Source: Sphingomonas dokdonensis
Lineage (GTDB): Bacteria > Pseudomonadota > Alphaproteobacteria > Sphingomonadales > Sphingomonadaceae
Assembly: GCF_002197685.1 (NCBI RefSeq)
Contig: NZ_NBBI01000005.1
Coordinates: 124,001 to 188,000 of the forward strand
Direction of reading: 5' to 3'
Length of the DNA stretch: 64,000 nt
Positions 52,856-61,340 of the stretch are shown here, one piece after another. The notes beneath the pieces are model-generated. The model was not told the origin of the DNA, did not search any database, and saw nothing but the letters and a program-made list of their open reading frames with translations. A program made the position numbers and the translations under genes. Position 1 is the stretch's first letter; the number at the start of each line of letters is the position of its first letter.

Positions 52856-54619
52856 ATGGCCGCCGATCCCGTTTCCGTCCTCCAGAAGCTGTGGGGCTTT
52901 CCCGATTTCCGCGGTGTGCAGCGCCAGGTGGTCGACCGCGTCCTTGCCGGACAGTCGACGCTCGCGGTGATGCCGACGGGCGCGGGCAAGTCGCTCACCT
53001 ATCAGCTGCCCGCCACCATGCTGGACGGCACCGCGATCGTCGTGTCGCCGCTGATCGCGCTGATGCACGATCAGCTGCGCGCGGCCGAGGCGGTCGGCAT
53101 CCGCGCCGCCACACTCACCAGCGTCGATGAGAACAAGGCCGAGACGCGCGGCCGGTTCCTCGATGGCGAGCTGGACCTCCTCTACATCGCGCCCGAACGC
53201 GCCTCCACCGCCGATTTCCGCGACCTGCTGGAGCGCGGCCGCGTCGCGCTTTTCGCGATCGACGAGGCGCATTGCGTCAGCGAGTGGGGGCATGATTTCC
53301 GCCCCGATTACCGCCTGCTGCGCCCGCTGCTCGATCGCTATCCGGACGTGCCGCGCCTCGCGCTGACCGCCACCGCCGATGCGCACACCCGCGCCGACAT
53401 CCTCGACCAGCTCGGCATTCCCGAGGACGGCATGATCGTCGCCGGGTTCGATCGCCCCAACATCCGCTATGCGATCAGCCCCAAGGACAATACGACGCGC
53501 CAGATCGCCGACCTGATCCGCGACACGCCCGGCGCCGGTATCGTCTACGTCCAGTCGCGCGCCGGCACGGAGCGGATGGCGGACAGCTTGCGCACCGCCA
53601 CCGGCCGCCCCGTCCGCGCCTACCATGCCGGGCTCGATCCGGAGGTGCGCCGCCGCAACCAAGCCGATTTCGTCGCCAGCGAGGACATGGTGATCTGCGC
53701 CACCGTCGCGTTCGGCATGGGCATCGACAAGCCCGACGTGCGCTTCGTCGCGCATGCCGGCCTGCCGAAATCGATCGAGGCCTATTACCAGGAAACCGGC
53801 CGCGCCGGGCGCGACGGCGATCCGGCGGTCGCGCATCTGTTCTGGGGCGCGGAGGATTTCGCCCGCGCGCGCCAGCGCATCGGCGAGGTCGAGCCCGCCC
53901 GCCAGCCCGGCGAGCGCCAGCGGCTGAACGCGCTCGGCGCGCTGGCCGAGACCGCCGGCTGCCGCCGCCGCATCCTGCTCGCCCATTTCGGCGAGCACCC
54001 CCCGCAATCGTGCGGCAATTGCGACAATTGCCTCTCGCCCCCCGACGCGATCGACGCGACCGAAACGGCGCGCAAATATCTGTCCGCCGTGTTCCGTACC
54101 GGCCAGAGCTATGGCGCGACCTATGTCGAGGAAGTGCTCACCGGCAAGTCGAGCGAGCGCAGCCTAATGAACGGGCATGAGGCGCTGTCTGTCTGGAACA
54201 TCGTGGCTGGCGACGAGACGGCGATGCTGAAGCCGGTCGGCCGCGCGCTGCTGTTGCGCGATGCGCTGCGCACCAACCATCACGGCGGGCTGGAATTCGG
54301 CCCGGCGGCGCGCGGGCTCATCAAGGGCGAGGACAATCTGAAACTGGTCATGCCGCCCAAGCGCGCGCGCCGCCGCCGCGGCGATCAGGTCGCCAATCCG
54401 GTCAACGATCCCTTGTTCGAGGCGCTGCGCACCCGCCGCCGCGAACTGGCGCAGGAGGCCGGCGTGCCGCCCTACGTGATCTTCCACGATTCGGTGCTGC
54501 GCGAGATGGCGGCCACCCGCCCCACGTCGCTCCACGCACTCGGCCGCCTCACCGGCGTGGGCCAGCGCAAGCTCGATGCCTATGGCGAGCCGTTTCTCAA
54601 GGTGATCCGAGAGAACTAG
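52856..54619 (+). CDS. recQ: ATP-dependent DNA helicase RecQ
   Basis: From ATG 52856 the protein has 587 residues. It has Walker A MPTGAGKSLTY (Lys45), FAIDEAHCVSEWGHDFRPDY, the RecQ-type QETGRAGRDG, a four-cysteine zinc site (CGNCDNCLSPP) and a C-terminal HRDC domain ending DAYGEPFLKVIREN. It unwinds recombination intermediates and acts in the RecF pathway. Upstream ATG 52799 lies within low-homology sequence and is not chosen. A REP element follows the gene. Confidence 0.96.
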   Translation: MAADPVSVLQKLWGFPDFRGVQRQVVDRVLAGQSTLAVMPTGAGKSLTYQLPATMLDGTAIVVSPLIALMHDQLRAAEAVGIRAATLTSVDENKAETRGRFLDGELDLLYIAPERASTADFRDLLERGRVALFAIDEAHCVSEWGHDFRPDYRLLRPLLDRYPDVPRLALTATADAHTRADILDQLGIPEDGMIVAGFDRPNIRYAISPKDNTTRQIADLIRDTPGAGIVYVQSRAGTERMADSLRTATGRPVRAYHAGLDPEVRRRNQADFVASEDMVICATVAFGMGIDKPDVRFVAHAGLPKSIEAYYQETGRAGRDGDPAVAHLFWGAEDFARARQRIGEVEPARQPGERQRLNALGALAETAGCRRRILLAHFGEHPPQSCGNCDNCLSPPDAIDATETARKYLSAVFRTGQSYGATYVEEVLTGKSSERSLMNGHEALSVWNIVAGDETAMLKPVGRALLLRDALRTNHHGGLEFGPAARGLIKGEDNLKLVMPPKRARRRRGDQVANPVNDPLFEALRTRRRELAQEAGVPPYVIFHDSVLREMAATRPTSLHALGRLTGVGQRKLDAYGEPFLKVIREN

Positions 54620-54642
54620 CCACGCGCACCAAGCTCCCCACC

Positions 54643-54671
54643 GTCATCCCGGACTTGATCCGGGATCCAAG
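54643..54671. repeat. REP element downstream of recQ
   Basis: GTCATCCCGG-ACTTGAT-CCGGGATCCAAG is identical over its full length to the copy at 31531. The CAGCGAACGCTG tail is missing; GCCGCGAGCGCC follows. Confidence 0.75.
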
Positions 54672-54791
54672 GTGCCGCGAGCGCCGAACGACGTCGGTCC
54701 GCGCTCCCGTCACCACACCCTGCCCGCCACGCAAAGCAAAGTTGCGCAACACCCCGTTTTCCCCGGCCTCAAGCTGCGCTAGGGCCAATGC

Positions 54792-55226
54792 ATGCTCGAC
54801 ATTCGCCGCATTGATGATCGCATCGCCGTCGCCCCGCAGATCGACCCGGCGGACCTGCCCGCGATCAAGGCGGCGGGCTTCGTCGCCATCGTCAACAATC
54901 GCCCTGACGGTGAGGAAGACGGCCAGCCGAGCGGCGACGCGATCCGCGCCGCGGCGGAGGACCATGGCCTGGCCTACACCGCCATTCCCGTGACGCACGC
55001 CGGCTTCTCCATGCCGCAGGTGACCGCGATGATCGACGCGCTCGGTGCGGCGGGCGGCCCGGTGCTGGCCTATTGCCGTTCGGGCACGCGCTCGTGCAAC
55101 CTGTGGGCGCTGTCGCAGGCCGGGCTCGGCGCCGATCCCGACGCGCTGACGACGCAGGCAGGCGGCGCCGGCTACGACATTTCCGGGCTACGCCCGCTAA
55201 TGGATGCGGTGGCGCCGCAACAATGA
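54792..55226 (+). CDS. TIGR01244/BLH-family phosphatase or sulfurtransferase
   Basis: The 144-residue protein has FVAIVNNRPDGEE near residue 34 and the active-site loop YCRSGTRSCNLWALSQAG near 94, the signature of the beta-lactamase-hydrolase-like family whose fold is that of dual-specificity phosphatases. Its Cys would be the nucleophile. Some members act in sulfide metabolism when fused to a dioxygenase domain; here it stands alone. It overlaps the following gene by four bases. Confidence 0.88.
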   Translation: MLDIRRIDDRIAVAPQIDPADLPAIKAAGFVAIVNNRPDGEEDGQPSGDAIRAAAEDHGLAYTAIPVTHAGFSMPQVTAMIDALGAAGGPVLAYCRSGTRSCNLWALSQAGLGADPDALTTQAGGAGYDISGLRPLMDAVAPQQ

Positions 55227-55639
55227 TCTGGCTCCTGGCGGGCGCCGCGCTCGCCACGGTGATCGCGCTCGCCGCCGCAGCCTTTTGGCTGGTCCGGCGC
55301 AGCGGCGGGAGCCGCCTCGACAGCCCGGAAGACGCGATGCTCGCGGCCGAACAGGCGCTGGCCGGCTTTGTCGCGCTGTCCGCGGCGATCGGCTTCGACG
55401 GAAAGGCCGCGCTCGTCTTCGGCGAGGGCCTGCGGGTGGCACTAGTCAAGGCACGCCCGCGTCAGGCCGCCGCGCGCGACATCACCTGGAGCGACACGCG
55501 CGCCACGCGCGAGGGGCTGCTGGTCGCGACGCGCGACTGGCGGCTGGGCACGGTGCTGATCGCGGGGCTCGACAATCTCGACGTGCGCCGCCTCGCACCG
55601 CAACTGACCCGCGGCATCGACAAGCCGCGCGCCGCCTAG
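55223..55639 (+). CDS. Membrane-anchored hypothetical protein
   Basis: The 138-residue protein has a single N-terminal helix (IWLLAGAALATVIALAAAAFW), then RSGGSRLDSPEDAMLAAEQA and a mixed alpha/beta domain rich in Val and Arg. It overlaps the preceding gene (ATGA) and ends four bases before the convergent DNA ligase stop. I recognise no family. Confidence 0.7.
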   Translation: MIWLLAGAALATVIALAAAAFWLVRRSGGSRLDSPEDAMLAAEQALAGFVALSAAIGFDGKAALVFGEGLRVALVKARPRQAAARDITWSDTRATREGLLVATRDWRLGTVLIAGLDNLDVRRLAPQLTRGIDKPRAA

Positions 55640-55643
55640 ACAC

Positions 55644-57236
55644 TTACGTCACCAGCCGCTGCAACGCCGCCAGCGTGTCCGCCTCCGCCGCCGGCTTGTC
55701 GGTGCGGATACGCGCGATCCGCGGAAAGCGCATCGCCACGCCCGACTTGTGCCGCTTCGACGCATGGATCGAGTCGAACGCCACTTCCAGCACCAGCGTC
55801 TTTTCCACCTCGCGCACCGGGCCGAAGCGGTTGAGCGTATGCGTCCGCACGAACTTGTCGAGCTGGCGCAGCTCCTCGTCGGTGATGCCCGAATAGGCTT
55901 TGCCCACCGGCAGCAGCTCGCCCTGCTCGGTCCAGCAGCCGAAGGTGTAATCGCTGTAATAGGATGATCGCCGACCGCTGCCGCGCTGCGCATACATCAT
56001 CACGCAATCGGCGGTCAGCGGATCGCGCTTCCATTTGTACCACAGCCCCGCGCGGCGCCCAGGCACATAGGGCGCATCGCGCCGTTTCAGCATCACGCCC
56101 TCGATCGCGGCATCGCGCGCGCCGGCGCGGATACCCTCCAGCTCGGTAAAGTCCGCCGCCTCGATTAGGGCGCTGACATCGAAGCGATCGGGGTCGAGCC
56201 GCTCGGCAAAGCGCTCCAGCCGCGCGCGCCGTTCATGCCACGGCAGCGCGCGCAGGTCCTCCGCGCCGTCGAAAAGTATGTCATACAGCCGGACAAAGGC
56301 GGGCGCCTCTTCCAGCATCTTGGCCGACACCACCTTGCGCCCCAGCCGCTGTTGCAGCGCGTTGAAGCTCGCCGCCCCGCCGCCCTCCTCCAATGTGCCG
56401 CCCTGCGCCTCGCCGCGCACCAGCAGCTCGCCATCCACCGCGCCATGTTCGGCAAAGGCGACGGCGACATCGGGGAAGGCGCGCGTCACATCATCGCCGG
56501 TGCGGCTGTAGAGGCGGGTCTCGCCGGCAATGTGGACGATCTGGACGCGGATGCCGTCCCACTTCCACTCGGCCGCGTAATCGGCCAGATCGACGCGCAG
56601 GTCCTCCAGCGGGTGCGCCAACATGAAGGGGCGGAACACCGGCACATTCTCCGCCGTCGGCTGCGCGCCGCGCCCCTCCGCCCAGGCGAACAGGCTGGCG
56701 TAGGGCGGCTCGATCCCGTGCCACACCTCCTCCACCGCATCCACGTCGATCCCGAACGCGTCCGCCAGCGCCTGCTTGGCAAGCCGCGCCGACACGCCGA
56801 CGCGTAGCGCGCCCGTCGCCATCTTCAGCAGCGCAAAGCGCTCCTCGGCGTCCAGCACGTCGAGCATCTGCGCCAGCGCGGCGGGCGCCTCGCTGCGCGA
56901 CAGGTGCATCAGCCGGTCGATCACCGTGGCGACCGACAGCGGCTCGGGCGCCTCCGGCAGTTCGGGCGCGGGCCAGAGCAATGCCACCGTTTCCGCCGAA
57001 TCGCCCACGAAGTCCCGGCTCATGCGATAAAGCACCGGATCGACGCGCTCCTCGATCAGCCCGCGGATCACCGCCGGCTTCACCCCCGCAATGTCGAGAT
57101 CCCCGGTCAGCGCCGCCATTGCCCAGCCGCGGTCGGGATCGGGTGTGGTGCGGAGATAATCCCCGATGAGCTTCAGCTTCGCGTTGCGCGAGCGCGTGTA
57201 GATGAGCGAGTCGAGAAGCTGCGCAAAGGCGTGCAT
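55644..57236 (-). CDS. ATP-dependent DNA ligase (cisplatin damage-response type)
   Basis: The 530-residue protein opens MHAFAQLLDSLIYTRSRNAK with an N-terminal helical domain, and the nucleotidyltransferase motif EWKWDGIR places the adenylated lysine at 225. Later motifs (VDGELLV, EGVMLKRRD, WYKWKRDPL) and a C-terminal OB-fold (LVLEVAFDSIHASKRHKSG) complete the fold. The family is linked to cisplatin and alkylation damage responses and is usually encoded with an exonuclease, a helicase and PdeM. None of these is adjacent here. Confidence 0.9.
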   Translation of the reverse strand: MHAFAQLLDSLIYTRSRNAKLKLIGDYLRTTPDPDRGWAMAALTGDLDIAGVKPAVIRGLIEERVDPVLYRMSRDFVGDSAETVALLWPAPELPEAPEPLSVATVIDRLMHLSRSEAPAALAQMLDVLDAEERFALLKMATGALRVGVSARLAKQALADAFGIDVDAVEEVWHGIEPPYASLFAWAEGRGAQPTAENVPVFRPFMLAHPLEDLRVDLADYAAEWKWDGIRVQIVHIAGETRLYSRTGDDVTRAFPDVAVAFAEHGAVDGELLVRGEAQGGTLEEGGGAASFNALQQRLGRKVVSAKMLEEAPAFVRLYDILFDGAEDLRALPWHERRARLERFAERLDPDRFDVSALIEAADFTELEGIRAGARDAAIEGVMLKRRDAPYVPGRRAGLWYKWKRDPLTADCVMMYAQRGSGRRSSYYSDYTFGCWTEQGELLPVGKAYSGITDEELRQLDKFVRTHTLNRFGPVREVEKTLVLEVAFDSIHASKRHKSGVAMRFPRIARIRTDKPAAEADTLAALQRLVT

Positions 57237-57286
57237 GCGCGCCACAACGCTTGGCGTGGCCGTTGCGCTCCGGCTACCGCAGTTCG

Positions 57287-58153
57287 ATGATCCCGGCGCG
57301 CCGCACAATGATCCTGATCCTCGCCGCATTGGCGGTTTGCGCCGCCGCGTTGGTCGCGCTCGCCTGGCGACAGGCGCATGCCGACGCGGTGGTGCGACGT
57401 GCCGCTATCACGCTGGCGGACTGGCCGGCAGGCGCACCGCCGATCACCCTCGCGCTCGCCAGCGACGTGCATGTCGGCGGCGGTGCCATGTCGCCCGCAC
57501 GGCTGACGCGGCTGGTCGATCAGATCGCGACCGAACGCCCCGACCTCGTGATTTTTGCCGGCGACTTCATCGATGGTCACGAGGCCAGCACTGCCCGCGC
57601 CGCCGCGCCGCTGCTCACCCGCGCCCTGCGCCGTCTGCGCCCGCCGCTCGGCACGGTCGCGGTGCTCGGCAACCACGATCAGGATAGCGACCCCTCGCGC
57701 GTTGCCGCCGCGCTGCGTGACGCCGGTGCGGTGGTGCTGGAGAATGCGGCAATGCGGGCCGGTCCACTGGCGATCGGCGGCGTGGCCGACGCCTATAGCC
57801 GCCACGATCGGCTCGGCGACACGCTGCGGCAGCTGCGCCGACAGCCTGGCGCGCGGCTGCTCGTCACCCACGCGCCCGACATCGCGCCGGCGTTGCCGCG
57901 CGACACACCATTGCTCCTCGCCGGCCACACGCATTGCGGGCAGATCGTGCTGCCGCTGCTCGGCGCTTTGTGGATCCCGTCGCGCTACGGCGATCGCTAC
58001 CGCTGCGGGGTCATAAAGGAAGGCACCCACACCATCGTCGTCGGCGCAGGCCTGGGCACCAGCCTCCTGCCACTACGCCTCGGCGCGCCGCCCGACATCT
58101 GGCTGCTGACGCTACGCGGCGCATCGCGGCCGGCGACGAACGCCGGCCGCTGA
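57287..58153 (+). CDS. Membrane-anchored metallophosphoesterase
   Basis: The 288-residue protein has an N-terminal anchor (MILILAALAVCAAALVALAW) and a YkuE-type calcineurin-like domain: ASDVHVGGG, FAGDFIDGHE, LGNHDQDSD, LLVTHAPDI and LAGHTHCGQIVLP supply the five metal motifs. The periplasmic or cytoplasmic face substrate may be UDP-diacylglucosamine or a nucleotide; it cannot be told. It is divergent from the DNA ligase gene. The ATG at 57287 is used, and 57308 would shorten it by seven residues. Confidence 0.88.
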   Translation: MIPARRTMILILAALAVCAAALVALAWRQAHADAVVRRAAITLADWPAGAPPITLALASDVHVGGGAMSPARLTRLVDQIATERPDLVIFAGDFIDGHEASTARAAAPLLTRALRRLRPPLGTVAVLGNHDQDSDPSRVAAALRDAGAVVLENAAMRAGPLAIGGVADAYSRHDRLGDTLRQLRRQPGARLLVTHAPDIAPALPRDTPLLLAGHTHCGQIVLPLLGALWIPSRYGDRYRCGVIKEGTHTIVVGAGLGTSLLPLRLGAPPDIWLLTLRGASRPATNAGR

Positions 58154-58169
58154 CTCCGTCTTGCGCGGA

Positions 58170-58667
58170 TCAGCCCTTGCGGCTCGCCTCGAAAAGGAAC
58201 CAGGCGCGCTCCTCCGCCTGATCGGTCCATTCGTCGACGATGCCGCTGGTGGCATTGTCCTTTGCCGCATCGGCCGCGTCCTTCACCACGCGGAAGCTTT
58301 CGACCAGCTTCAGATTGTCGTCGCGCAGCTCGCTTAGCATGTCCTCTGCGGCGACGAACTCGCGATCATTGTCCTTGATCGTCTGGCGGCGCGAGATGTC
58401 GCCGATCGAGCGCAACGTGACGTTGCCGGTCTTGCGCACCCGCTCGGCAATCGCATCGGTCACGCCCAGGATCTGCGCGGCCTGATCGTCGAGCAGCAGG
58501 TGGTAATCGCGAAAGTGCGGGCCCGACACGTGCCAGTGGAAGTTCTTGGTCTTGAGGTACAGCGCATAGCAGTCTGCCAGTGCCGAATTCAGCGCATCGG
58601 CAACCGAGCGCGTATCGTTGCGCGGCAGGTCGGTCGGGGTCTTCAGGTCGGGGGCAATGTCAGCCAC
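58170..58667 (-). CDS. dps: Dps family DNA-binding ferritin-like protein
   Basis: The 165-residue protein starts at GTG 58667 with GGAG ten bases upstream. The four-helix bundle has NFHWHVSGPHFRDYHLLLDD, with the ferroxidase His and Asp residues, then SELRDDNLKL and the terminal helix. Dps dodecamers oxidise and store iron and protect DNA in stress. The N-terminal tail (about 20 residues) is acidic/Pro-rich rather than basic, so direct DNA binding may be weak. Confidence 0.92.
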   Translation of the reverse strand: MADIAPDLKTPTDLPRNDTRSVADALNSALADCYALYLKTKNFHWHVSGPHFRDYHLLLDDQAAQILGVTDAIAERVRKTGNVTLRSIGDISRRQTIKDNDREFVAAEDMLSELRDDNLKLVESFRVVKDAADAAKDNATSGIVDEWTDQAEERAWFLFEASRKG

Positions 58668-58771
58668 GGTTTGTCGCTCCAGATACGAGTTTCCCGCGAA
58701 ACGGGGTTCGTTGCGTAAACGGATCGACCAAAGATTCGCTCCCGCCGATCGGGCGCGGGCCGAACAAAAGC

Positions 58772-59338
58772 TCAGATCAGCCGCACAGCGGACAAGCCGA
58801 TGAACAGCCCCGTGATCGCCAGCAGCGCGGCCGAGCCGCCGCGAATCGCGCGCTGCGGCAGCGCCAGCCATTGCCGCTCCCCCATGAGCGTCGCCGGAAT
58901 GGTGACCGCCAGCGCGCCGATCGTGCCGCCCACCGCCGCCAGCCACGGCAGCTCGCTTCGCGCGGCCAGCGCCAGCACCACGAATTGCATCCGGTCGCCG
59001 AAGATCATGATCGCCAGTCCCAGCGTGCTCGTCGCCGGCGCGCCCAGCCGCCACCCCTCCAGCCGGTCGGGCGATCGCGATCGAAGCGTCGTGCTCAGCG
59101 CTGCAAGCACCAGCGCCAGCGCAAACAACAACTGCCGCGCCTCGGTGGACAGCATGGGCGCAAGGATGATCCCGCCCACCACGCCCAGCGCGTAATTGGC
59201 TGCCAGCCCGATTGCGGTGGCAAGGATCACCACCAGCGGCGCGCGAAAGCGATCAGCAAGGATCGCGGCCAGCCACGGCGTCTTGTCGCCCGCCTGGCAG
59301 ATCGCACCGAGCACCAATGCGGCCATCAATGCGTCCAT
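58772..59338 (-). CDS. GDT1/TMEM165-like membrane protein (UPF0016) with altered motifs
   Basis: The 188-residue protein has six membrane helices arranged as two related halves, with CQAGDKTPWLAAIL in the first and MIFGDRMQFVVLALA in the second. In the family both halves carry E-x-G-D-[KR]-[TS], where the glutamate binds Mn2+ or Ca2+. Here the first reads Q-A-G-D-K-T and the second I-F-G-D-R-M, so both acidic metal ligands and one hydroxyl have changed. It may transport another ion or have lost the classical activity. Confidence 0.75.
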   Translation of the reverse strand: MDALMAALVLGAICQAGDKTPWLAAILADRFRAPLVVILATAIGLAANYALGVVGGIILAPMLSTEARQLLFALALVLAALSTTLRSRSPDRLEGWRLGAPATSTLGLAIMIFGDRMQFVVLALAARSELPWLAAVGGTIGALAVTIPATLMGERQWLALPQRAIRGGSAALLAITGLFIGLSAVRLI

Positions 59339-59513
59339 GTCAGCCGTTACCTCCCGTCCGTCACCCCGCTCTGACGGCGCGGCATGAAGGGGCCGTTAAG
59401 CCGCGTCTCGCTTGACTTTGCCACCCCGATCCTTCATGCGCCCACCATTGAAAGCGGCGCGCTCACGCTCGCCGCTCTTTTTTGTTTCGCTTCAAGAACA
59501 GGATTCGCGGGTC

Positions 59514-59681
59514 ATGGCAAAGCCGACCACCGTCAAGATCAAGCTCGTCAGCACGGCTGATACCGGCTTCTTCTACGTCACCAAGAAGAACCCCCGTACG
59601 AAGACGGAGAAGCTGAGCTTCAGCAAGTACGATCCCGTCGTGCGCAAGCATGTCGAGTTCAAGGAAGCCAAGATCAAGTAA
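59514..59681 (+). CDS. rpmG: 50S ribosomal protein L33
   Basis: The 55-residue protein reads [20 protein letters not shown], then [20 protein letters not shown], the L33 signature. The zinc-binding cysteines of the C+ form are absent, as is usual in proteobacteria. It lies 68 bp past the divergent GDT1-like gene region and converges on the DUF2807 genes. Confidence 0.97.
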   Translation: MAKPTTVKIKLVSTADTGFFYVTKKNPRTKTEKLSFSKYDPVVRKHVEFKEAKIK

Positions 59682-59816
59682 TCCGGTGTGGTCGGCGGAC
59701 GCGCGACTGCGCGGTTCGCCACACCTGATACGATGACGCGCGACAGGGCTTCGGCGCTGCCGGGCTTTTCGTCGTGCGTGGCGAGACGGCTAACGGCGCC
59801 GCGTACGCGCGGCCGG

Positions 59817-60518
59817 CTATTTACCCGATCCGCAGACCACCGGGCCGCCAGCGGCCGCACGGACCGTGCAGGTCGCTGGGCCGCGCACCGTGACCTTGCC
59901 TAGCCCATTGCTGGTCACGCTGGCCGTCTGGCGCGCAAAGGCGCTGGTTTCGCCCAGCCCGCTTAGCTGCACGTCCAGATCCTTCACGATCAGCTTGCTC
60001 GCGTCGATCGTCGGCGTTCCGTCGCTCACCAGTCGCGCGCGGTTCGCCTCGCCACTGACGGTCAACGCCCCGGCGCCGAGCAGCGACGCGCTGAACTGAT
60101 CCGCCTCGACCCGGTCGATCACCAGGCTGCCGGCACCATGCACCGACACCACCACTTGCTGCCCCTTCAGGCGATTCGCCGTCGCCCGCGCGCCCGCGGC
60201 AATCGCCAGATTGGTCAGCCGCGGCGTCGATATCGTGATCACCGGCGGTGCATTGTCGGCGCTGGCGAAGCGTTCGCCCCAGCCGCCATTCCCCAGACGA
60301 ATCGTCAGCGACGCGCCATTGGCCTGCACCGCCACCCGCTCGATCAGCTCGCGATCACCTGACAGCTTCACGCCCGGCGACGCGCCCGTCACGATCCGCA
60401 CCTCGAACGGTCCGTCGACGCGCACCTTTTCGAAACTGCCCAGCGTAACCGTGCGCTCGGCCGCCCAGGCCGGAGACGCCGCGATCACGGCAAGGAGCGG
60501 AGCAAGCCATTTGGTCAT
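59817..60518 (-). CDS. DUF2807 (head-GIN) secreted protein, copy 3
   Basis: The 233-residue protein from ATG 60518 has a signal peptide ending AWAAERTVTLGSFEKVRVDG. The right-handed beta-helix-like DUF2807 repeat region follows: GPFEVRIVTGASPGVKLSGD, SGDRELIERVAV and VVVSVHGAGSLVIDRVEADQ, with a final CGSGK. The proteins are periplasmic or surface with unknown function. It follows two paralogues in the same orientation. Confidence 0.85.
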   Translation of the reverse strand: MTKWLAPLLAVIAASPAWAAERTVTLGSFEKVRVDGPFEVRIVTGASPGVKLSGDRELIERVAVQANGASLTIRLGNGGWGERFASADNAPPVITISTPRLTNLAIAAGARATANRLKGQQVVVSVHGAGSLVIDRVEADQFSASLLGAGALTVSGEANRARLVSDGTPTIDASKLIVKDLDVQLSGLGETSAFARQTASVTSNGLGKVTVRGPATCTVRAAAGGPVVCGSGK

Positions 60519-60558
60519 GGCCTTGCCGTCGCACCTCCGCCGTGCCGCGCGCAAGGGG

Positions 60559-61287
60559 TCAGCCGCCGCAGCGCACGCTTCCCGCGCCCATCTTGGTCAC
60601 GTCGCATGTCGCCTGCGGCCCGAGGTCGACGTTCCCCGCGCCCATGATCGCCACCTTTGCCGGACCGTTCACCGTGGCGCGGATATCGCCGGCGCCCGCG
60701 ATGTTCACATCGGCGCGCGCGGCCCGCAGCGCGGCGGCGTCCACATCGCCCGATCCGGCGATGTTCACGTTCAGCGCCTGCGCCTCGCCCGCGGCGGTCA
60801 CGCTGCCCGAGCCGGCGATCGACAGCTCAAGCTTGTCGAGCGCGACGCGGCCCAGCGCCATTGAGCCCGATCCCGCGATGCTGCCGTCGAACCCAGCGCC
60901 TTCGATCCGGTCGATCGCTACATCGCCCGATCCCGCCGACCGCACCCGCTCGACGCGCGGCATGGTGACGAAAATCTTCGCCGCACCCGAGGTCGAGCCC
61001 CAGCGCATCATGCTGCCTTCGCGCGTGATCAGCAGGCGATCGCCATCCTTGGCGATCTTCAGGCGCCCCAGCACCTTCTCATCCCCCTCCGCGCGCACCG
61101 AAAAGCCGCTGCCCACCCGAATGTCGACGTCGTCGGGCCCGCGCTGATCCACGCCGGTGAAGTCCGCCACCGCGTAGCGCCGTTCGTTGCCGCTGCCCGA
61201 TCCCGCAACGCCGGGCACGTCGTCATCGCTCGACCAGCCGCCGCATGCCGCCAGCGGGATCAAGAGAGCCAAAGCCATGTAGCGCAT
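60559..61287 (-). CDS. DUF2807 (head-GIN) lipoprotein, copy 2
   Basis: The 242-residue protein has a lipoprotein signal ending LAACGG (Cys15). The repeat domain has DFTGVDQRGPDDVDIRVGSG, LSIAGSGSVTAAGEAQALNV and NIAGSGDVDA, alternating Gly-Ser-Gly turns and beta strands. It ends with an RCGG tail. Of the three, this is the one with a lipid anchor. It lies 40 bp upstream of copy 3. Confidence 0.87.
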   Translation of the reverse strand: MRYMALALLIPLAACGGWSSDDDVPGVAGSGSGNERRYAVADFTGVDQRGPDDVDIRVGSGFSVRAEGDEKVLGRLKIAKDGDRLLITREGSMMRWGSTSGAAKIFVTMPRVERVRSAGSGDVAIDRIEGAGFDGSIAGSGSMALGRVALDKLELSIAGSGSVTAAGEAQALNVNIAGSGDVDAAALRAARADVNIAGAGDIRATVNGPAKVAIMGAGNVDLGPQATCDVTKMGAGSVRCGG

Positions 61288-61340
61288 GATGTCCTCCTGT
61301 GTATTGCTACACTAATACACATATGCGTCGGCAGCAAGCG

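Noticed and set aside
52766..54007. A 413-codon minus-strand frame over recQ
   Set aside because: Shadow of a strongly conserved helicase gene.
57287..58153. Metallophosphoesterase as PdeM, partner of the adjacent DNA ligase
   Set aside because: It has an N-terminal membrane anchor and YkuE-type motifs, and is divergent from the ligase, so it does not fit the soluble PdeM family.
59412..59440. TTGACT box as an rpmG promoter
   Set aside because: No acceptable -10 lies 16-18 bases downstream.
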